DNA of 64,000 bases from JBJTUH01 sp044346175 (GCA_044346175.1 JBIIZQ010000005.1:1-64000), one strand, 5' to 3'. Positions 9,216 to 17,755 are shown, counted from the first letter of the stretch. Notes: generated by a model not told the origin, from the sequence alone. Numbers and translations are program-made.

Positions 9216-9686
9216 CTAGCAAAATAACCAACGTCCGCCTACTTTAAGGAATTGGCTGTGTTCCTCTTGTCTTGTCACTGTTTCGGGTTTTGTAATGGGG
9301 TCAAGTTTTAAACTTGCAATAAAATGCACGGTACCTTGAGTACTTTGTGGCGTAACAGGAGACGCACTAAGTACCTCTAAGCCTACAAACTCAGTTTGTT
9401 TACAGTAGCGTCGTAGTTGTTCACGCCAGAAAGCAGTTGCTTTACTGTAGCTTTCACTTTGACGATGGGTGGTTGCGATAATGTAATCGACCAATCCTAA
9501 AACAAATGCGGTGTATCTTGAACGCATCATCTGTTCAGGGGTTTCAGGCACAGCTTGTTTCTCGTGGTAAGGTTTACAGCAAGTCTCGTAAGTACGCCCT
9601 GAACCACACGGACAGCTAGTATGCTCAGTCGGTGTTTTGGCAGGTTCGTTAGAACAATCAGAAGGAGAAGACGTAGTAGAAAGCAT
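9216..9686 (-). CDS. ychJ: YchJ-family (UPF0225) SEC-C motif protein
   Basis: 156 residues. The N-terminal SEC-C zinc-binding motif CPCGSGRTYETCC is at about residues 25-37. It is followed by the typical YchJ core, including MMRSRYTAF, the YIIATTH region and a C-terminal GGRWLFC. The family has a cystatin-like fold next to the zinc motif. Its biological role is not established. The length matches the family (about 150-160). It starts at ATG 9686 and stands alone, convergent with the gene pair to its left. Confidence 0.9.
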   Translation of the reverse strand: MLSTTSSPSDCSNEPAKTPTEHTSCPCGSGRTYETCCKPYHEKQAVPETPEQMMRSRYTAFVLGLVDYIIATTHRQSESYSKATAFWREQLRRYCKQTEFVGLEVLSASPVTPQSTQGTVHFIASLKLDPITKPETVTRQEEHSQFLKVGGRWLFC

Positions 9687-9886
9687 GATGGTAAGAGTCT
9701 CTTAATAACAAGCAAGATGAAAAGACGATGAGGCAAGAGGCCTTGTAAAGAGGGTGTTAATCAAAAAAATGACCTTAGTATCTCTTGAGGTTTTAAGGTG
9801 AAACCTAACACATGTATTTTCCCAATGGAAAGTACATCTATTATGACATTGATGGTAACGCAAAGTACTTAAAGAAACATCTTTCA

Positions 9887-9915
9887 TTGTTGAAAAAATC
9901 GAGCGGGTTTAAAAT
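9887..9915 (+). promoter_or_regulatory. Candidate sigma70-type promoter of the leader RNA
   Basis: TTGTTG at 9887-9892 and TAAAAT at 9910-9915 are separated by 17 bases. The -10 is one mismatch from consensus and the -35 matches at three of six positions. Transcription would start about 9922, just before the structured region. Confidence 0.4.
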
Positions 9916-9921
9916 AGGTGC

Positions 9922-10083
9922 GTAACCTCATGCGTTTTTAATGGATGTGGTTTATGAGGCTCTAAAACAGGAGGGGGTGGTGTGTAAGAGGGTGATACTA
10001 TTCATCACTTTAACAGTAGAGGTTTAGCCTCATGGAAACCACGCATACAAAGTGTTACGATATGCTGTATGCGTGGTTGTTTT
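9922..10083 (+). ncRNA. Candidate structured leader or small RNA with switch-like folding
   Basis: Three pairings compete. P1: CCTCAT 9926-9931 with ATGAGG 9954-9959. P2: GGTTTATGAGGCT 9949-9961 with 10026-10040, with a two-base bulge. Terminator: 10037-10048 with 10067-10078. P1 and P2 share 9954-9959; P2 and the terminator share 10037-10040. A small hairpin GTGAT/ATCAC sits inside P2. This is the arrangement of an attenuator or riboswitch, but it could equally be a stand-alone small RNA of about 160 nucleotides. I do not recognise a known class. Confidence 0.4.
10037..10083 (+). terminator. Strong intrinsic terminator
   Basis: AACCACGCATAC (10037-10048) and GTATGCGTGGTT (10067-10078) pair perfectly over 12 bases. 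GTTTT follows. No protein gene on this strand precedes it within 980 bases, so it probably ends a non-coding transcript. Confidence 0.8.
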
Positions 10084-10436
10084 AGGGATGCCACAATAAC
10101 CCCAGTATGATACAAGCTTGGACACTTCAAAAACAGTATGCGGATACCCGCTTTCCTTGGCATAAAGCAGTCGACAAGTGGCAGTACCTTTTAACCTCAC
10201 TACTGTAAATCATACTGTCACAAGCGCTCACGTCTTTCGCCATGGGGTCTTTTTGACCCGCCTGTATGCTGTGGGGATACCTTCCTGATGAAGAATATGG
10301 TATAGTAAAACGATGAAAACAAACATGAGTGGTTTCAGGCTTTGTTTGTGTTTTACTTACTTTTTTATAATGTTATATCGCCTCTTCTTGCTCATCTTTT
10401 TGAACCTAGATGAGGTAATTAGGTACATACCTTATT

Positions 10437-11993
10437 ATGATGGTCTTTGACTTTTTACGCAAAACCCTTGGCAACCCCTCCTCAGAAGTCGCCCACACAA
10501 AGGGTGCCTCACAAAAGCCTACGTCAAAGCCAGTATCCAATACAGGCACCAAGTCTTCTTTGGGTAGTAAGCTGGGTTTCCCTGTGAAACGTGCCTTGCA
10601 GGTTTCAAAGACTTTTTCAGTGCCACTTGAAGATTATGCCCAAACAGGCGAAAGAGATGCCATTTTGGCAAGCTCAGGTATGGGTAAAAGTTATTTAACG
10701 GGTGTCCTCATGGAGGAAACGCTTGAAAATGGAAGTTTACTTTGCGTGATTGACCCTGAAGGCGAGCATTTCACCTTGGCGGAACGCTATCCGATGCTCA
10801 TCGTAGGGGGGGAGCAAAGTAATGTGCCTTTTGACCCCGATGCGCTTGAGGTGTATATTGAAGCCATGCTCGGGAGCGGTATTTCTGGTATTTTTGACCT
10901 TTCTGAGTTTGTGGATGTGGAACAACAAGGGTATTACGCCATGATTGCGGATGCGCTTTTTACGGCGGAACAGAGGTATCGACGTAAAATCCGCTTGGTT
11001 GTTGAGGAAGCCCAAATTTATGCCCCTCAATCAGGCAGTACCGCAACGACCGTAAAAGCGAAGGGGCAGGGTGGTTCTAAGCTTGACCCCCTTGTAGCAA
11101 GTCAGCGTATTGCAAAACGAGGGCGTAAGCGTGCACTGGATAGTTTATGGGCAACGCAACGTCCTGCAAGTATTAGTAAAGACATCTTGAGTCAGTGTAA
11201 CCGATTTTGGTTTGGGGGGATTACCTCCGAACTGGATTATAAAGCCATTCGACCTTTTTTAACCGAGGCGGGCATTAGTTTTAATGATGTAAAATCACTC
11301 CAGCCCGGTGAGTTTTACTGTTACAGTAAAGGCAAAACCACTAAAATAAAGGTGCGTAAGCGCTACTGTAAACATGCGGGTGCCACCCCAGAAGCGGGGG
11401 TGTTATTTCAAGCAGCAACCGATAAAACGCTCGATACCACGCTCAATAAACTCATTGAGCAAATCAATCGTGCAGCCTATGAAAAGCAAAAAGAAGTCAA
11501 TGAAGCTGAACGTTATAAAGCAGTGATACGCCAGCTAGAAGATGAAATTGCCAAACTCCAAAAAGAGCTTGATGAGGAGCGTATGGCGACTCGGGTCATT
11601 GAACGTCTTGGGGGAATGCCTTCAGGGACAATGACCGACCGTAAGAAAGAACGAAAAGCCCAACAAGAGGTGCGTACCCGAGATGCTAAAATGGCTCTTG
11701 GGGAGTTAGAAACGGGCTTGGCACCCATGTCGAGTTTGTTTGATGCTACGATGTCTCAAGGGCATGTTGCCTCAAGTTTACCACCTGGGTTTGCGGGTGA
11801 GGTGTTTGATACTTCTGCGGGGCATAATCAGGGGTATTGTATTGAGGATGCACCCTCTCACGCTATGGCTGTGCAACGTTCAAAACCAACACGCCTACCT
11901 TCTCAAAAACCCTCCGCAGGGTCTGCTCAGCTATCGCATTATGATGACCCTGCTTGGATTCGTAGTAAAATTGAGGAGCTGTCCCGCTCATAG
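10437..11993 (+). CDS. HerA-like / DUF87-type P-loop ATPase
   Basis: 518 residues. The Walker A motif SSGMGKSY lies at 79-86 and a Walker B-like strand RLVVEEAQIY at 186-195. IDPEGEH, LWATQRPASISKDIL and a QPGEFYC segment are typical of HerA/FtsK-family DNA-translocating or DNA-processing ATPases, here closest to the DUF87/HerA type. Residues about 340-395 form a charged coiled coil (KQKEVNEAERYKAVIRQLED). HerA proteins normally work with the nuclease NurA, but no NurA-like gene is nearby, so the partner is unknown. It starts with tandem ATGATG. It may end at the hairpin at 12058-12084. Confidence 0.75.
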   Translation: MMVFDFLRKTLGNPSSEVAHTKGASQKPTSKPVSNTGTKSSLGSKLGFPVKRALQVSKTFSVPLEDYAQTGERDAILASSGMGKSYLTGVLMEETLENGSLLCVIDPEGEHFTLAERYPMLIVGGEQSNVPFDPDALEVYIEAMLGSGISGIFDLSEFVDVEQQGYYAMIADALFTAEQRYRRKIRLVVEEAQIYAPQSGSTATTVKAKGQGGSKLDPLVASQRIAKRGRKRALDSLWATQRPASISKDILSQCNRFWFGGITSELDYKAIRPFLTEAGISFNDVKSLQPGEFYCYSKGKTTKIKVRKRYCKHAGATPEAGVLFQAATDKTLDTTLNKLIEQINRAAYEKQKEVNEAERYKAVIRQLEDEIAKLQKELDEERMATRVIERLGGMPSGTMTDRKKERKAQQEVRTRDAKMALGELETGLAPMSSLFDATMSQGHVASSLPPGFAGEVFDTSAGHNQGYCIEDAPSHAMAVQRSKPTRLPSQKPSAGSAQLSHYDDPAWIRSKIEELSRS

Positions 11994-12057
11994 GGGTTTT
12001 ATAAGACACTTATCTTCTTACAAATCCTTACAAATCTTTAGTTGGCTTGTGGATGTG

Positions 12058-12084
12058 CTAGCATGAGGGACTTGCTCATGTTAG
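12058..12084 (+). terminator. Hairpin after the HerA-like gene (weak terminator)
   Basis: CTAGCATGAG and CTCATGTTAG pair over ten bases with one G-T wobble and a seven-base loop. The following sequence is AT-rich (ATTCTAA) but has no clear T-run. Confidence 0.4.
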
Positions 12085-12137
12085 ATTCTAACTACTATAG
12101 GGTTAACTGGAGTCTTTTGTATATTTGGATTGATTTT

Positions 12138-13415
12138 ATGATACAACATGCTTTACGTGTAGCGAATGAGACTGGGCTTTCCTTGTCTGTGTCCGATAAG
12201 TATGCCAGCACTCGTCATGCGACGGTGACGACGACTCCCAAAATTGTCACAGTCGGTGCCTCAGAAGATACCTTTAAGCGTACGGCTCACGTGAAAATCC
12301 CTGTTGAAGGTGAACTTTCTTCTGTTGCTTCGTGGCGTAAAACACTTCACACGTTAACCCCTTGGGAAACCCTTAAACAGCGTACCCAAAAGCGTGTACA
12401 CCATGCGATTAAACGCTACTTTGAAAACAACACCCTACAACACAACCCTTATCACTTGCCTAACGAGCAAGAGCCTATTCCACAGGGGATTCGTTGGCAC
12501 CCTAAAACGGGTGTGGTGGCACAACCTATTCAAGAGGTTTTGAAAGTCTTATTAGCGGATGCCCATGTGCCGGGGGTTATTTTCGGTGAAATTCACGACA
12601 GTGACGCACGGAACCAAGTGTTGATTAAGCATATGCCTCTTTTTGCAAAGCATGGGCTTAAGTCCATTTTTTTGGAAGGATTTGCAGACCATCCCGAAAG
12701 AGGACAAGTCTCACAGCAAGACTTAGATGACTACCAAAATCAGCCTTCTTCTGACACCAAACAAAAATTGTTTGACAAAATGAAGTGCCATCTCCACGGT
12801 GGAGAAACCCTCCATAAGGTCATTGAAGCGGCCGTGACACATGGCATAAAATGCTATGGGGTTGAGGATTGGCATTTGTACGATGAAGACGATGAAACGG
12901 AACGCCCTGTTGAGAATGAGAAGGGTGAAACGGTCTTACGTACTAACGAGAACCTACGTGATGCCAAACGTAATGCACACTGGGCAAAGGTCATTCAAGC
13001 CCATGCTGATAGAGGTAAGTTTTTCGTCCTTTCTGGTAATTTTCATAGCTACGATGGGGCAAGATTTATCCCTGAAAAAGATGATAAATACTTTGGGGTT
13101 GACCATTTACTCCCTGGGGTGATGTCTGTGGATGTGGTGGATGAACGCTGTAGACGGCATCCTATTTTTAGGTCGGATAAGCATGAATATCTGGATTTCC
13201 CCAAAAATAGTACCGTGGACACGGTTTTTATTCCCCTTGACCCTGCCCAACGAGCCCAAGCAGACTTCGTTTGGATTACGCCCCTGCCGCATCATCCTCA
13301 GCGTTCAAATCGTCAGCGAGCTTTTGACTATCGGCGGCAAAAGCATCCGCAAAAGCATCCTTTGTTTAAGCCTGTTTTGGAAGCCTTTAAGCTTCAAAAG
13401 ACCACGCAGCACTAG
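12138..13415 (+). CDS. ChaN/EreA/TIKI-superfamily protein
   Basis: 425 residues from ATG 12138. The frame is open back to a TTG at 12042, but that part overlaps a hairpin and a -10-like TACTAT, so the later start is preferred. Residues 147-162 (VIFGEIHDSDARNQVL) and the later GNFHSYDGAR segment match the GExH and G-x-H signatures of the ChaN (haem-binding)/EreA (esterase)/TIKI (protease) fold. The region RDAKRNAHWAKVI also fits. The first 130 residues are unrecognised and the C-terminus is basic. There is no obvious signal peptide. Its substrate cannot be told. Its 3' end overlaps that of the convergent gene at 13387 by 29 bases. Confidence 0.65.
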   Translation: MIQHALRVANETGLSLSVSDKYASTRHATVTTTPKIVTVGASEDTFKRTAHVKIPVEGELSSVASWRKTLHTLTPWETLKQRTQKRVHHAIKRYFENNTLQHNPYHLPNEQEPIPQGIRWHPKTGVVAQPIQEVLKVLLADAHVPGVIFGEIHDSDARNQVLIKHMPLFAKHGLKSIFLEGFADHPERGQVSQQDLDDYQNQPSSDTKQKLFDKMKCHLHGGETLHKVIEAAVTHGIKCYGVEDWHLYDEDDETERPVENEKGETVLRTNENLRDAKRNAHWAKVIQAHADRGKFFVLSGNFHSYDGARFIPEKDDKYFGVDHLLPGVMSVDVVDERCRRHPIFRSDKHEYLDFPKNSTVDTVFIPLDPAQRAQADFVWITPLPHHPQRSNRQRAFDYRRQKHPQKHPLFKPVLEAFKLQKTTQH

Positions 13416-13857
13416 CGGTGCTATGGTCTTCAGTGTCTCCATCATAACGATGGTGTAGGGTTTGGGTTTGTTGAATAAACTGTACACGGGTTTGGCACCA
13501 CGCTTGAAGTGCCTGCTGTCTTGCAAGTCTTAAGGGTTCATCCGTTTGGTGTGCTTTCAAGCACGTCATCACACAGGGGGCTACGTTTTGGTGTTGTATC
13601 AGCTGTGTTAGAACCTCACCACGTTGCAGGAGGGCTTGCTGATATTGGCTCATGAAGTGTAGCCATTGTGTGTCCCATGTGTGTAGTGCTTCCTCTTGGA
13701 GTGGGTCACTCAGAGCGTGTTTGGGATAGGTCTGTAAGCACGTTTCTAAATGGGTAAGGGTCGCATCGAGGGTCTCGGTGAGGGTATCAAAAAGACGACA
13801 GGCTGCCTCTACCTTGACGACTGTATCGCCAATACTTGCATTGCTTTTAGGCATCAT
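13387..13857 (-). CDS. Small helical protein downstream of fliS, possible flagellar chaperone
   Basis: 156 residues starting at tandem ATGATG (13857), which overlaps the end of fliS (stop 13847-13849), so translation is probably coupled. The frame extends three codons further up to ATG 13866. It is predicted almost entirely helical, rich in Gln, Leu and Thr, with no membrane segment. Its place after fliS is often taken by FliT- or FlgN-type export chaperones, and size and helicity would fit, but I see no diagnostic motif. Its 3' end overlaps the convergent ChaN-like gene by 29 bases. Confidence 0.6.
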   Translation of the reverse strand: MMPKSNASIGDTVVKVEAACRLFDTLTETLDATLTHLETCLQTYPKHALSDPLQEEALHTWDTQWLHFMSQYQQALLQRGEVLTQLIQHQNVAPCVMTCLKAHQTDEPLRLARQQALQAWCQTRVQFIQQTQTLHHRYDGDTEDHSTASAAWSFEA

Positions 13858-14476
13858 AGGACGCACGACTTTGAGCCTGCTCTAGGGTTTGCTGAAATCC
13901 TTCGCCCCGAGTTTTTTCTCTTACGTGTGTTTGTCCAGAGGAGGGAAGAGGGTCTGCACTCGTATTTGTATCGCCTTCTACTGCCGCTTTTTGAGAGGCT
14001 TCCGCCCATGTTTTGCGTAGCGTACGAAGGTGCCATAATACTTCATCGAGCAAAGTACTATCGTGGGTGACATTCGCTTGTACTAATTGGTAGTGCAAGT
14101 ATTCGTAAATGCTATAAAGGTTTTTTGCAATGTCGGGTGCAATCTCAAAGTCTAGTGTATCCATAAGTTCACGCAGGATACGCTGGGCTCGTACAAGCTC
14201 TTTGGCAGATACTTCAAGGGTTCTGGTTTCAAAAGCTTTTTTGCTTAACAGGACACTTTTAATGGCACCGTCAAATAGCATTAAAAGGAGTTGCTGGGGC
14301 GAGGCGTTTAAAATCTGTTCTTCTTCATAGGTAGCACGTGCTTGTGCAAGCGGATTCCGTCCTGCGGATGTGCTTTCACGAGATACTTGTTCTGGGAGGC
14401 TGTTTAAACCTGTGTGAGTACCAGTGTGAGCATCGGTTGCGTTTAATAATTCAGGGATAATCGCACGAAAGTTCAT
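13847..14476 (-). CDS. fliS: Flagellar export chaperone FliS
   Basis: FliS binds the C-terminus of flagellin in the cytoplasm and keeps it export-competent. The core lies at about residues 49-165: ATYEEEQILNASPQQLLLML, then LYSIYEYLHYQLVQAN and EVLWHLRTLRKTWAEA, all typical of FliS. At 209 residues it is longer than the usual 125-140. The extra length is a 45-residue N-terminal extension and a polar 45-residue C-terminal tail, both probably disordered. No flagellin or FliD gene is adjacent; the other flagellar genes here (fliH, flhA) are 32 kb away. Confidence 0.93.
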   Translation of the reverse strand: MNFRAIIPELLNATDAHTGTHTGLNSLPEQVSRESTSAGRNPLAQARATYEEEQILNASPQQLLLMLFDGAIKSVLLSKKAFETRTLEVSAKELVRAQRILRELMDTLDFEIAPDIAKNLYSIYEYLHYQLVQANVTHDSTLLDEVLWHLRTLRKTWAEASQKAAVEGDTNTSADPLPSSGQTHVREKTRGEGFQQTLEQAQSRASYDA

Positions 14477-14824
14477 AGGTAGTTTGAATCCAATGACTCT
14501 AAGAAATGGCTAACGACCACGGTAGGCAAAAAGCACCACATTGGATGTGGATAGTGCATACACAGTAGCAAGTATGCTTCTGAGTTTATAGGCAATCATA
14601 CTCTTTCACCAAGAGGTTCTGTAAAAAACTCCTCTGTGCAACTGACTTTTTAAAGCATTTGTGAAGTTTATTAAAGAAAACCATAAGCATGACCGAGATA
14701 TCATAAGCATGACCGAGATATTGGGATAGTAAATAATAAGGATACTTTGTGAAGCCTTGACCACTCTAAAAACACTCTAAAACCCTACCTTACAAAGGGT
14801 TGCTTAGTAGGAAGAACAATCTCT
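14477..14824. other. Divergent intergenic region upstream of fliS
   Basis: 348 bases with no gene. It holds a GAGG/CCTC hairpin near 14610-14636 and a perfect tandem repeat of a 20-base unit (see 14682-14720). No clear flagellar sigma28 promoter was found upstream of fliS. Confidence 0.4.
14682..14720. repeat. Two-copy 20-base tandem repeat
   Basis: CATAAGCATGACCGAGATA occurs at 14682-14700 and again at 14702-14720. The copies are identical, suggesting a recent slippage duplication between divergent genes. Confidence 0.85.
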
Positions 14825-15664
14825 GTGGCAATTCAACGTATTATCACTAGCGGTGCCACCCAAGACCCTTGGGAAAGTTTAGCATTTGCCAAAGCCCATA
14901 CACTGGGTTTTGAGATTCCTTCTTGGGTCTCGCCCTATGCTTGGCAGCATTTTCAGCAAACCGAAGCGAGTTATCAGAAAGCTTGTGAGGGGTGGGATGG
15001 TGTTAAGACCCTTCACGGTCCTGTGATTGATATGAATCCTGTGAGTGTTGACCCTCTTATTAAAATTGCGAGTCGTGAACGCTACCAACGTACTTTGGAG
15101 CTTGCTGAGCGTCTGGGTGTGACGACGGTTGTATTTCATACCCAGTGGACACCCATTTACTCTTCAGCACGCATTGAAGCGGGCTGGCTTTCAAGCTTGG
15201 TGGACTATTGGCAAGAAACGGCGGAAAAGACCCTCAGTGCATACCCAGGGCTTACCTGTGTGATTGAAAATTACCTTGATGCCTCGCCAGAGCTTATGGC
15301 AACGCTTGCCGAACGGATTAACCATCCTCAAGTCAAGCTATGTTTGGATATTGGGCATGTGAATCTTTTTTCTGAGATTCCTTCCACCACATGGATTGAT
15401 GTATTTGGGGCACATTTATATCACGTGCATTGCCATAATAATGCTGGCGATGGTGATGACCATAATGCTTTTCATGAGGGTACGGTGCCTCTTGAAACTA
15501 TTTTTACGGCACTGATTGAGTCACCCCATCGGTATCAAATGGTATTGGAGTTGTTTAATCATCAAGCCCTTGAGCAGAGTTATGCTTGGTTACATCAGTG
15601 GGCAACTGAAACCCAACTCATTACGCACTTGCCTTTACAAAAACCTACCGCATGCTTGCCTTAA
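14825..15664 (+). CDS. Sugar phosphate isomerase/epimerase-like TIM-barrel protein
   Basis: 279 residues of the xylose-isomerase-like TIM-barrel (AP endonuclease 2) superfamily. Likely metal ligands appear in the usual order: HGP near residue 64, H near 104 (VVFHTQW), E in CVIENYLD (about 147), D and H in CLDIGHVN (about 179), HVHCHNN (about 202), then FHEGTVP. The substrate cannot be named from sequence. It starts at GTG 14825 behind AGGAAGA. It is convergent, with a four-base gap, to the gene at 15669. Confidence 0.8.
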   Translation: MAIQRIITSGATQDPWESLAFAKAHTLGFEIPSWVSPYAWQHFQQTEASYQKACEGWDGVKTLHGPVIDMNPVSVDPLIKIASRERYQRTLELAERLGVTTVVFHTQWTPIYSSARIEAGWLSSLVDYWQETAEKTLSAYPGLTCVIENYLDASPELMATLAERINHPQVKLCLDIGHVNLFSEIPSTTWIDVFGAHLYHVHCHNNAGDGDDHNAFHEGTVPLETIFTALIESPHRYQMVLELFNHQALEQSYAWLHQWATETQLITHLPLQKPTACLP

Positions 15665-15668
15665 CGGC

Positions 15669-16769
15669 TTAAGGATTATTTAGGGATGTTTTTATGCCAA
15701 GAATTGTTCTGAAAGGACTTGCAGGTGCTTTTTGGGTTTTGTCCTTACGGAAACTCCCCATGTCTGTCAGGATGATGCGCGAGGTGTCTGCATTGGTGTA
15801 CACGTTTTGAGCCCCAACGTCATCGAGTACAGTGGTACTATCTGCGAGGGTTTCTCCTCGAACACGGATAGGGTTTTGTTCAGTTAAAAAATCTTGTACT
15901 TGTTTGAGTTTTCCGTAACTGTTAAGTTCTCGGGTACGTTCTTCAGGTGGAGCGTTATAGGTAAAGAGTGAAGGGAGAGGCTTTAAGCCTGGCTCAACAG
16001 ACTCTAAATGGGGTTGAATGGCTGCAATCTCTTTTGCAGGTTCTTTATCAGGTATCTTTTTACCACGTCCTTGATACAACCCTTGCAGAGGTAGTACTTC
16101 CACCCCATAGTCTGTTTTTAGTACGTCTCTTACACTTCTATTTGGTTGTATCGCTTGCCCTGCTTGCTGTGCGGGTTGATTAAAAAACGCATCGACATGT
16201 CGTTTACGGGTGTATACACCAAGCTGGTCGTTTTGATGAATATTGACATTACTTATTAAGGAGGCACGAGGGACACTGGTAAGTTTCAAGACATGAGTAG
16301 GTGGATGCCTTACTGCTTGCCGTGTTTGTTTACTGGCATGCCATGTTGTGTCTTGGGTCATGCTATAAACATCAAATTCAGTCCCCGTTTTTGGAGGCGT
16401 AGGTGCTACCGTAAAAGAAGCGAGGGGTGGCATTTTTGCGTTGCTTGGTGGGTCGTCAAAGAACGAAGGCTCTTTTTGAATCCAAGCTCTTACAGGCGGT
16501 TCTGTGGCGCTACCTTTTTCTATTTTACGAAGGAGGTGCAACTGTGAACTATGATTCGGACTAAACGTATGTGGACTCCCCACCAAGAGGTCACTGTTAA
16601 ATCGTTGATGCCGATACCTAGGGGCTTGTGACTTTACGGCAGGGTTACCTTTGAGCTTCAATGGCTGTGTGCTGGGGAGGTGTTTCAGCCGTGTAAGAGG
16701 ACTTTTAATCCTACGGGCTAGTTTCTCAAAAGAAAGGAGAAGCGGTTGAGAGCGAGAGACTGAGAGCAT
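15669..16769 (-). CDS. Unrecognised basic, low-complexity protein
   Basis: 366 residues with no membrane segment and no recognised domain. It is rich in Pro, Ser, Lys, Arg and Gln, and looks largely disordered. YRHQRFNSD (about residues 52-60) resembles the short R-F-G/S peptides of other hypothetical proteins here. The C-terminal third (VRGETLADSTTVLDDVGAQN, then RIILTDMGSF) looks better folded. It starts at ATG 16769. Codon use looks like that of the neighbours, so I take the long frame as a real gene. Function unknown. Confidence 0.6.
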   Translation of the reverse strand: MLSVSRSQPLLLSFEKLARRIKSPLTRLKHLPSTQPLKLKGNPAVKSQAPRYRHQRFNSDLLVGSPHTFSPNHSSQLHLLRKIEKGSATEPPVRAWIQKEPSFFDDPPSNAKMPPLASFTVAPTPPKTGTEFDVYSMTQDTTWHASKQTRQAVRHPPTHVLKLTSVPRASLISNVNIHQNDQLGVYTRKRHVDAFFNQPAQQAGQAIQPNRSVRDVLKTDYGVEVLPLQGLYQGRGKKIPDKEPAKEIAAIQPHLESVEPGLKPLPSLFTYNAPPEERTRELNSYGKLKQVQDFLTEQNPIRVRGETLADSTTVLDDVGAQNVYTNADTSRIILTDMGSFRKDKTQKAPASPFRTILGIKTSLNNP

Positions 16770-16816
16770 CGTTTAAAAGGGATTGTGTGGGTAAAGACTT
16801 TTATATCATGACACCC

Positions 16817-16854
16817 TTAAGAAAGGACTACGCTGTGGGGGTGTCCTTTCTTAA
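16817..16854 (-). terminator. Hairpin after the SOUL gene
   Basis: TTAAGAAAGGAC and GTCCTTTCTTAA form a perfect 12-base stem with a 14-base loop, between the end of the gene at 16906 and the start of the gene at 16769. The T-run is part of the stem, so termination strength is uncertain. Confidence 0.5.
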
Positions 16855-16905
16855 TGAAACCTCAATGGGAGGGCTGATTGTCTTTAGTTTTATTTTTCTG
16901 GTGCT

Positions 16906-17703
16906 TTACTTGTGAGTGGGCAGGTCGTTGATACGTACCCACACTTCATTCCGCTTCATCCAAGGGAGGGTAAGCGGGTTATTATAAAAGGCATACAGGG
17001 GTTTCATGTCAGGGTGGGTAGGTGTGAGTTTGTGTTGTTGGATAAGTGCTTCAAGGGTTTGTGCATGTTTTGTCATGGCAGTAGACCTACTTGAACCTGA
17101 AAATCGACACACCGCAAAGGTCTGCACAGGACGGTCTACAATCACAATGCCTTTATCCAGAGGTTTAGGAGCCGAGCTGGCTTTGTAGCTTGTAGGCAGA
17201 ATAAAAGCCATGTGTTCATGAGACGCTTTTGTGTCATCGCCAGGGTGCATGGCGGGATGGGTGTATTGCAATACAGGGATAGTCATCTCTATTTTTGTAT
17301 CGGTGTGATTATTTCCTGCAATGTAGCGAAAGAGCCGACCAAACGCACGATTCTCTTCAGGTTTGGAGGTGTTTTCTGTTAAAATCGAGGTGGCTAGCAA
17401 GGTCATAGGCTCGTAGCGTCGTATTTCACACTGATTTTTAAACGTTTTTACAATGGTGTAGGAGGGTTCTGCATACTTACCTGCATAGGCTTGAGGTTGG
17501 CTCATGATGGATAACACCATCCCTAGTCCAAAAATACTGAAGGATACAAAGGCTATTTTAAAAAAACTTGTTTTTAACCAAGTACTTACTGTAAGCGTCA
17601 TAAGGAGAAAGACTTTCTGCAAGCCCAAGAGAAAAACAACAAGGAACAACAACAAGGTATTGCATAACACACCACACAACGTACACAACATACCTTGCAT
17701 CAT
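16906..17703 (-). CDS. SOUL-family haem-binding protein, exported
   Basis: The SOUL domain begins around residue 80: EPSYTIVKTFKNQCEIRRYEP, then ENRAFGRLFRYIAGNN, KIEMTIPVL and a FAVCRFSG segment, all characteristic of SOUL proteins that bind haem or other tetrapyrroles. Upstream are two hydrophobic stretches. The full frame starts with ATGATG at 17703 (265 residues). An internal ATG at 17601 gives a 231-residue protein with a standard signal peptide ending in AYA, so either start is possible. The mature protein is probably periplasmic. It is monocistronic, followed by the hairpin at 16817-16854. Confidence 0.85.
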   Translation of the reverse strand: MMQGMLCTLCGVLCNTLLLFLVVFLLGLQKVFLLMTLTVSTWLKTSFFKIAFVSFSIFGLGMVLSIMSQPQAYAGKYAEPSYTIVKTFKNQCEIRRYEPMTLLATSILTENTSKPEENRAFGRLFRYIAGNNHTDTKIEMTIPVLQYTHPAMHPGDDTKASHEHMAFILPTSYKASSAPKPLDKGIVIVDRPVQTFAVCRFSGSSRSTAMTKHAQTLEALIQQHKLTPTHPDMKPLYAFYNNPLTLPWMKRNEVWVRINDLPTHK

Positions 17704-17755
17704 AACACTTGCGGAGGTGTCCTTGAAGTTTTTTTGTTTTTATTTAAGTATCTTG

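Larger units (their letters stand above)
9687..10436. other. Intergenic region with candidate leader RNA and a short reading frame
   Basis: No full-length gene. It contains a promoter-like pair (9887-9915), a set of mutually exclusive stems and a strong terminator (9926-10083). A 33-codon frame from ATG 10107 to TAA 10208 (MIQAWTLQKQYADTRF...) is not recognised and may be a gene remnant or small protein. TATAAT at 10366-10371 may be the -10 box for the gene at 10437, but its -35 is poor. Confidence 0.5.

Noticed and set aside
10107..10208. 33-codon frame MIQAWTLQ... as a real gene
   Set aside because: Recorded in the intergenic entry only: short, no recognised match and a poor ribosome-binding site. 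It could be a remnant or a small protein, but cannot be supported.
10437..13866. HerA-like ATPase plus ChaN-like protein as a two-gene defence system
   Set aside because: The genes are separated by a hairpin and about 145 bases, the ChaN-like fold is not a known defence nuclease, and nothing else nearby supports an island.
14477..14824. Sigma28 flagellar promoter upstream of fliS
   Set aside because: No TAAA...GCCGATAA-like pair at suitable spacing was seen on the minus strand.
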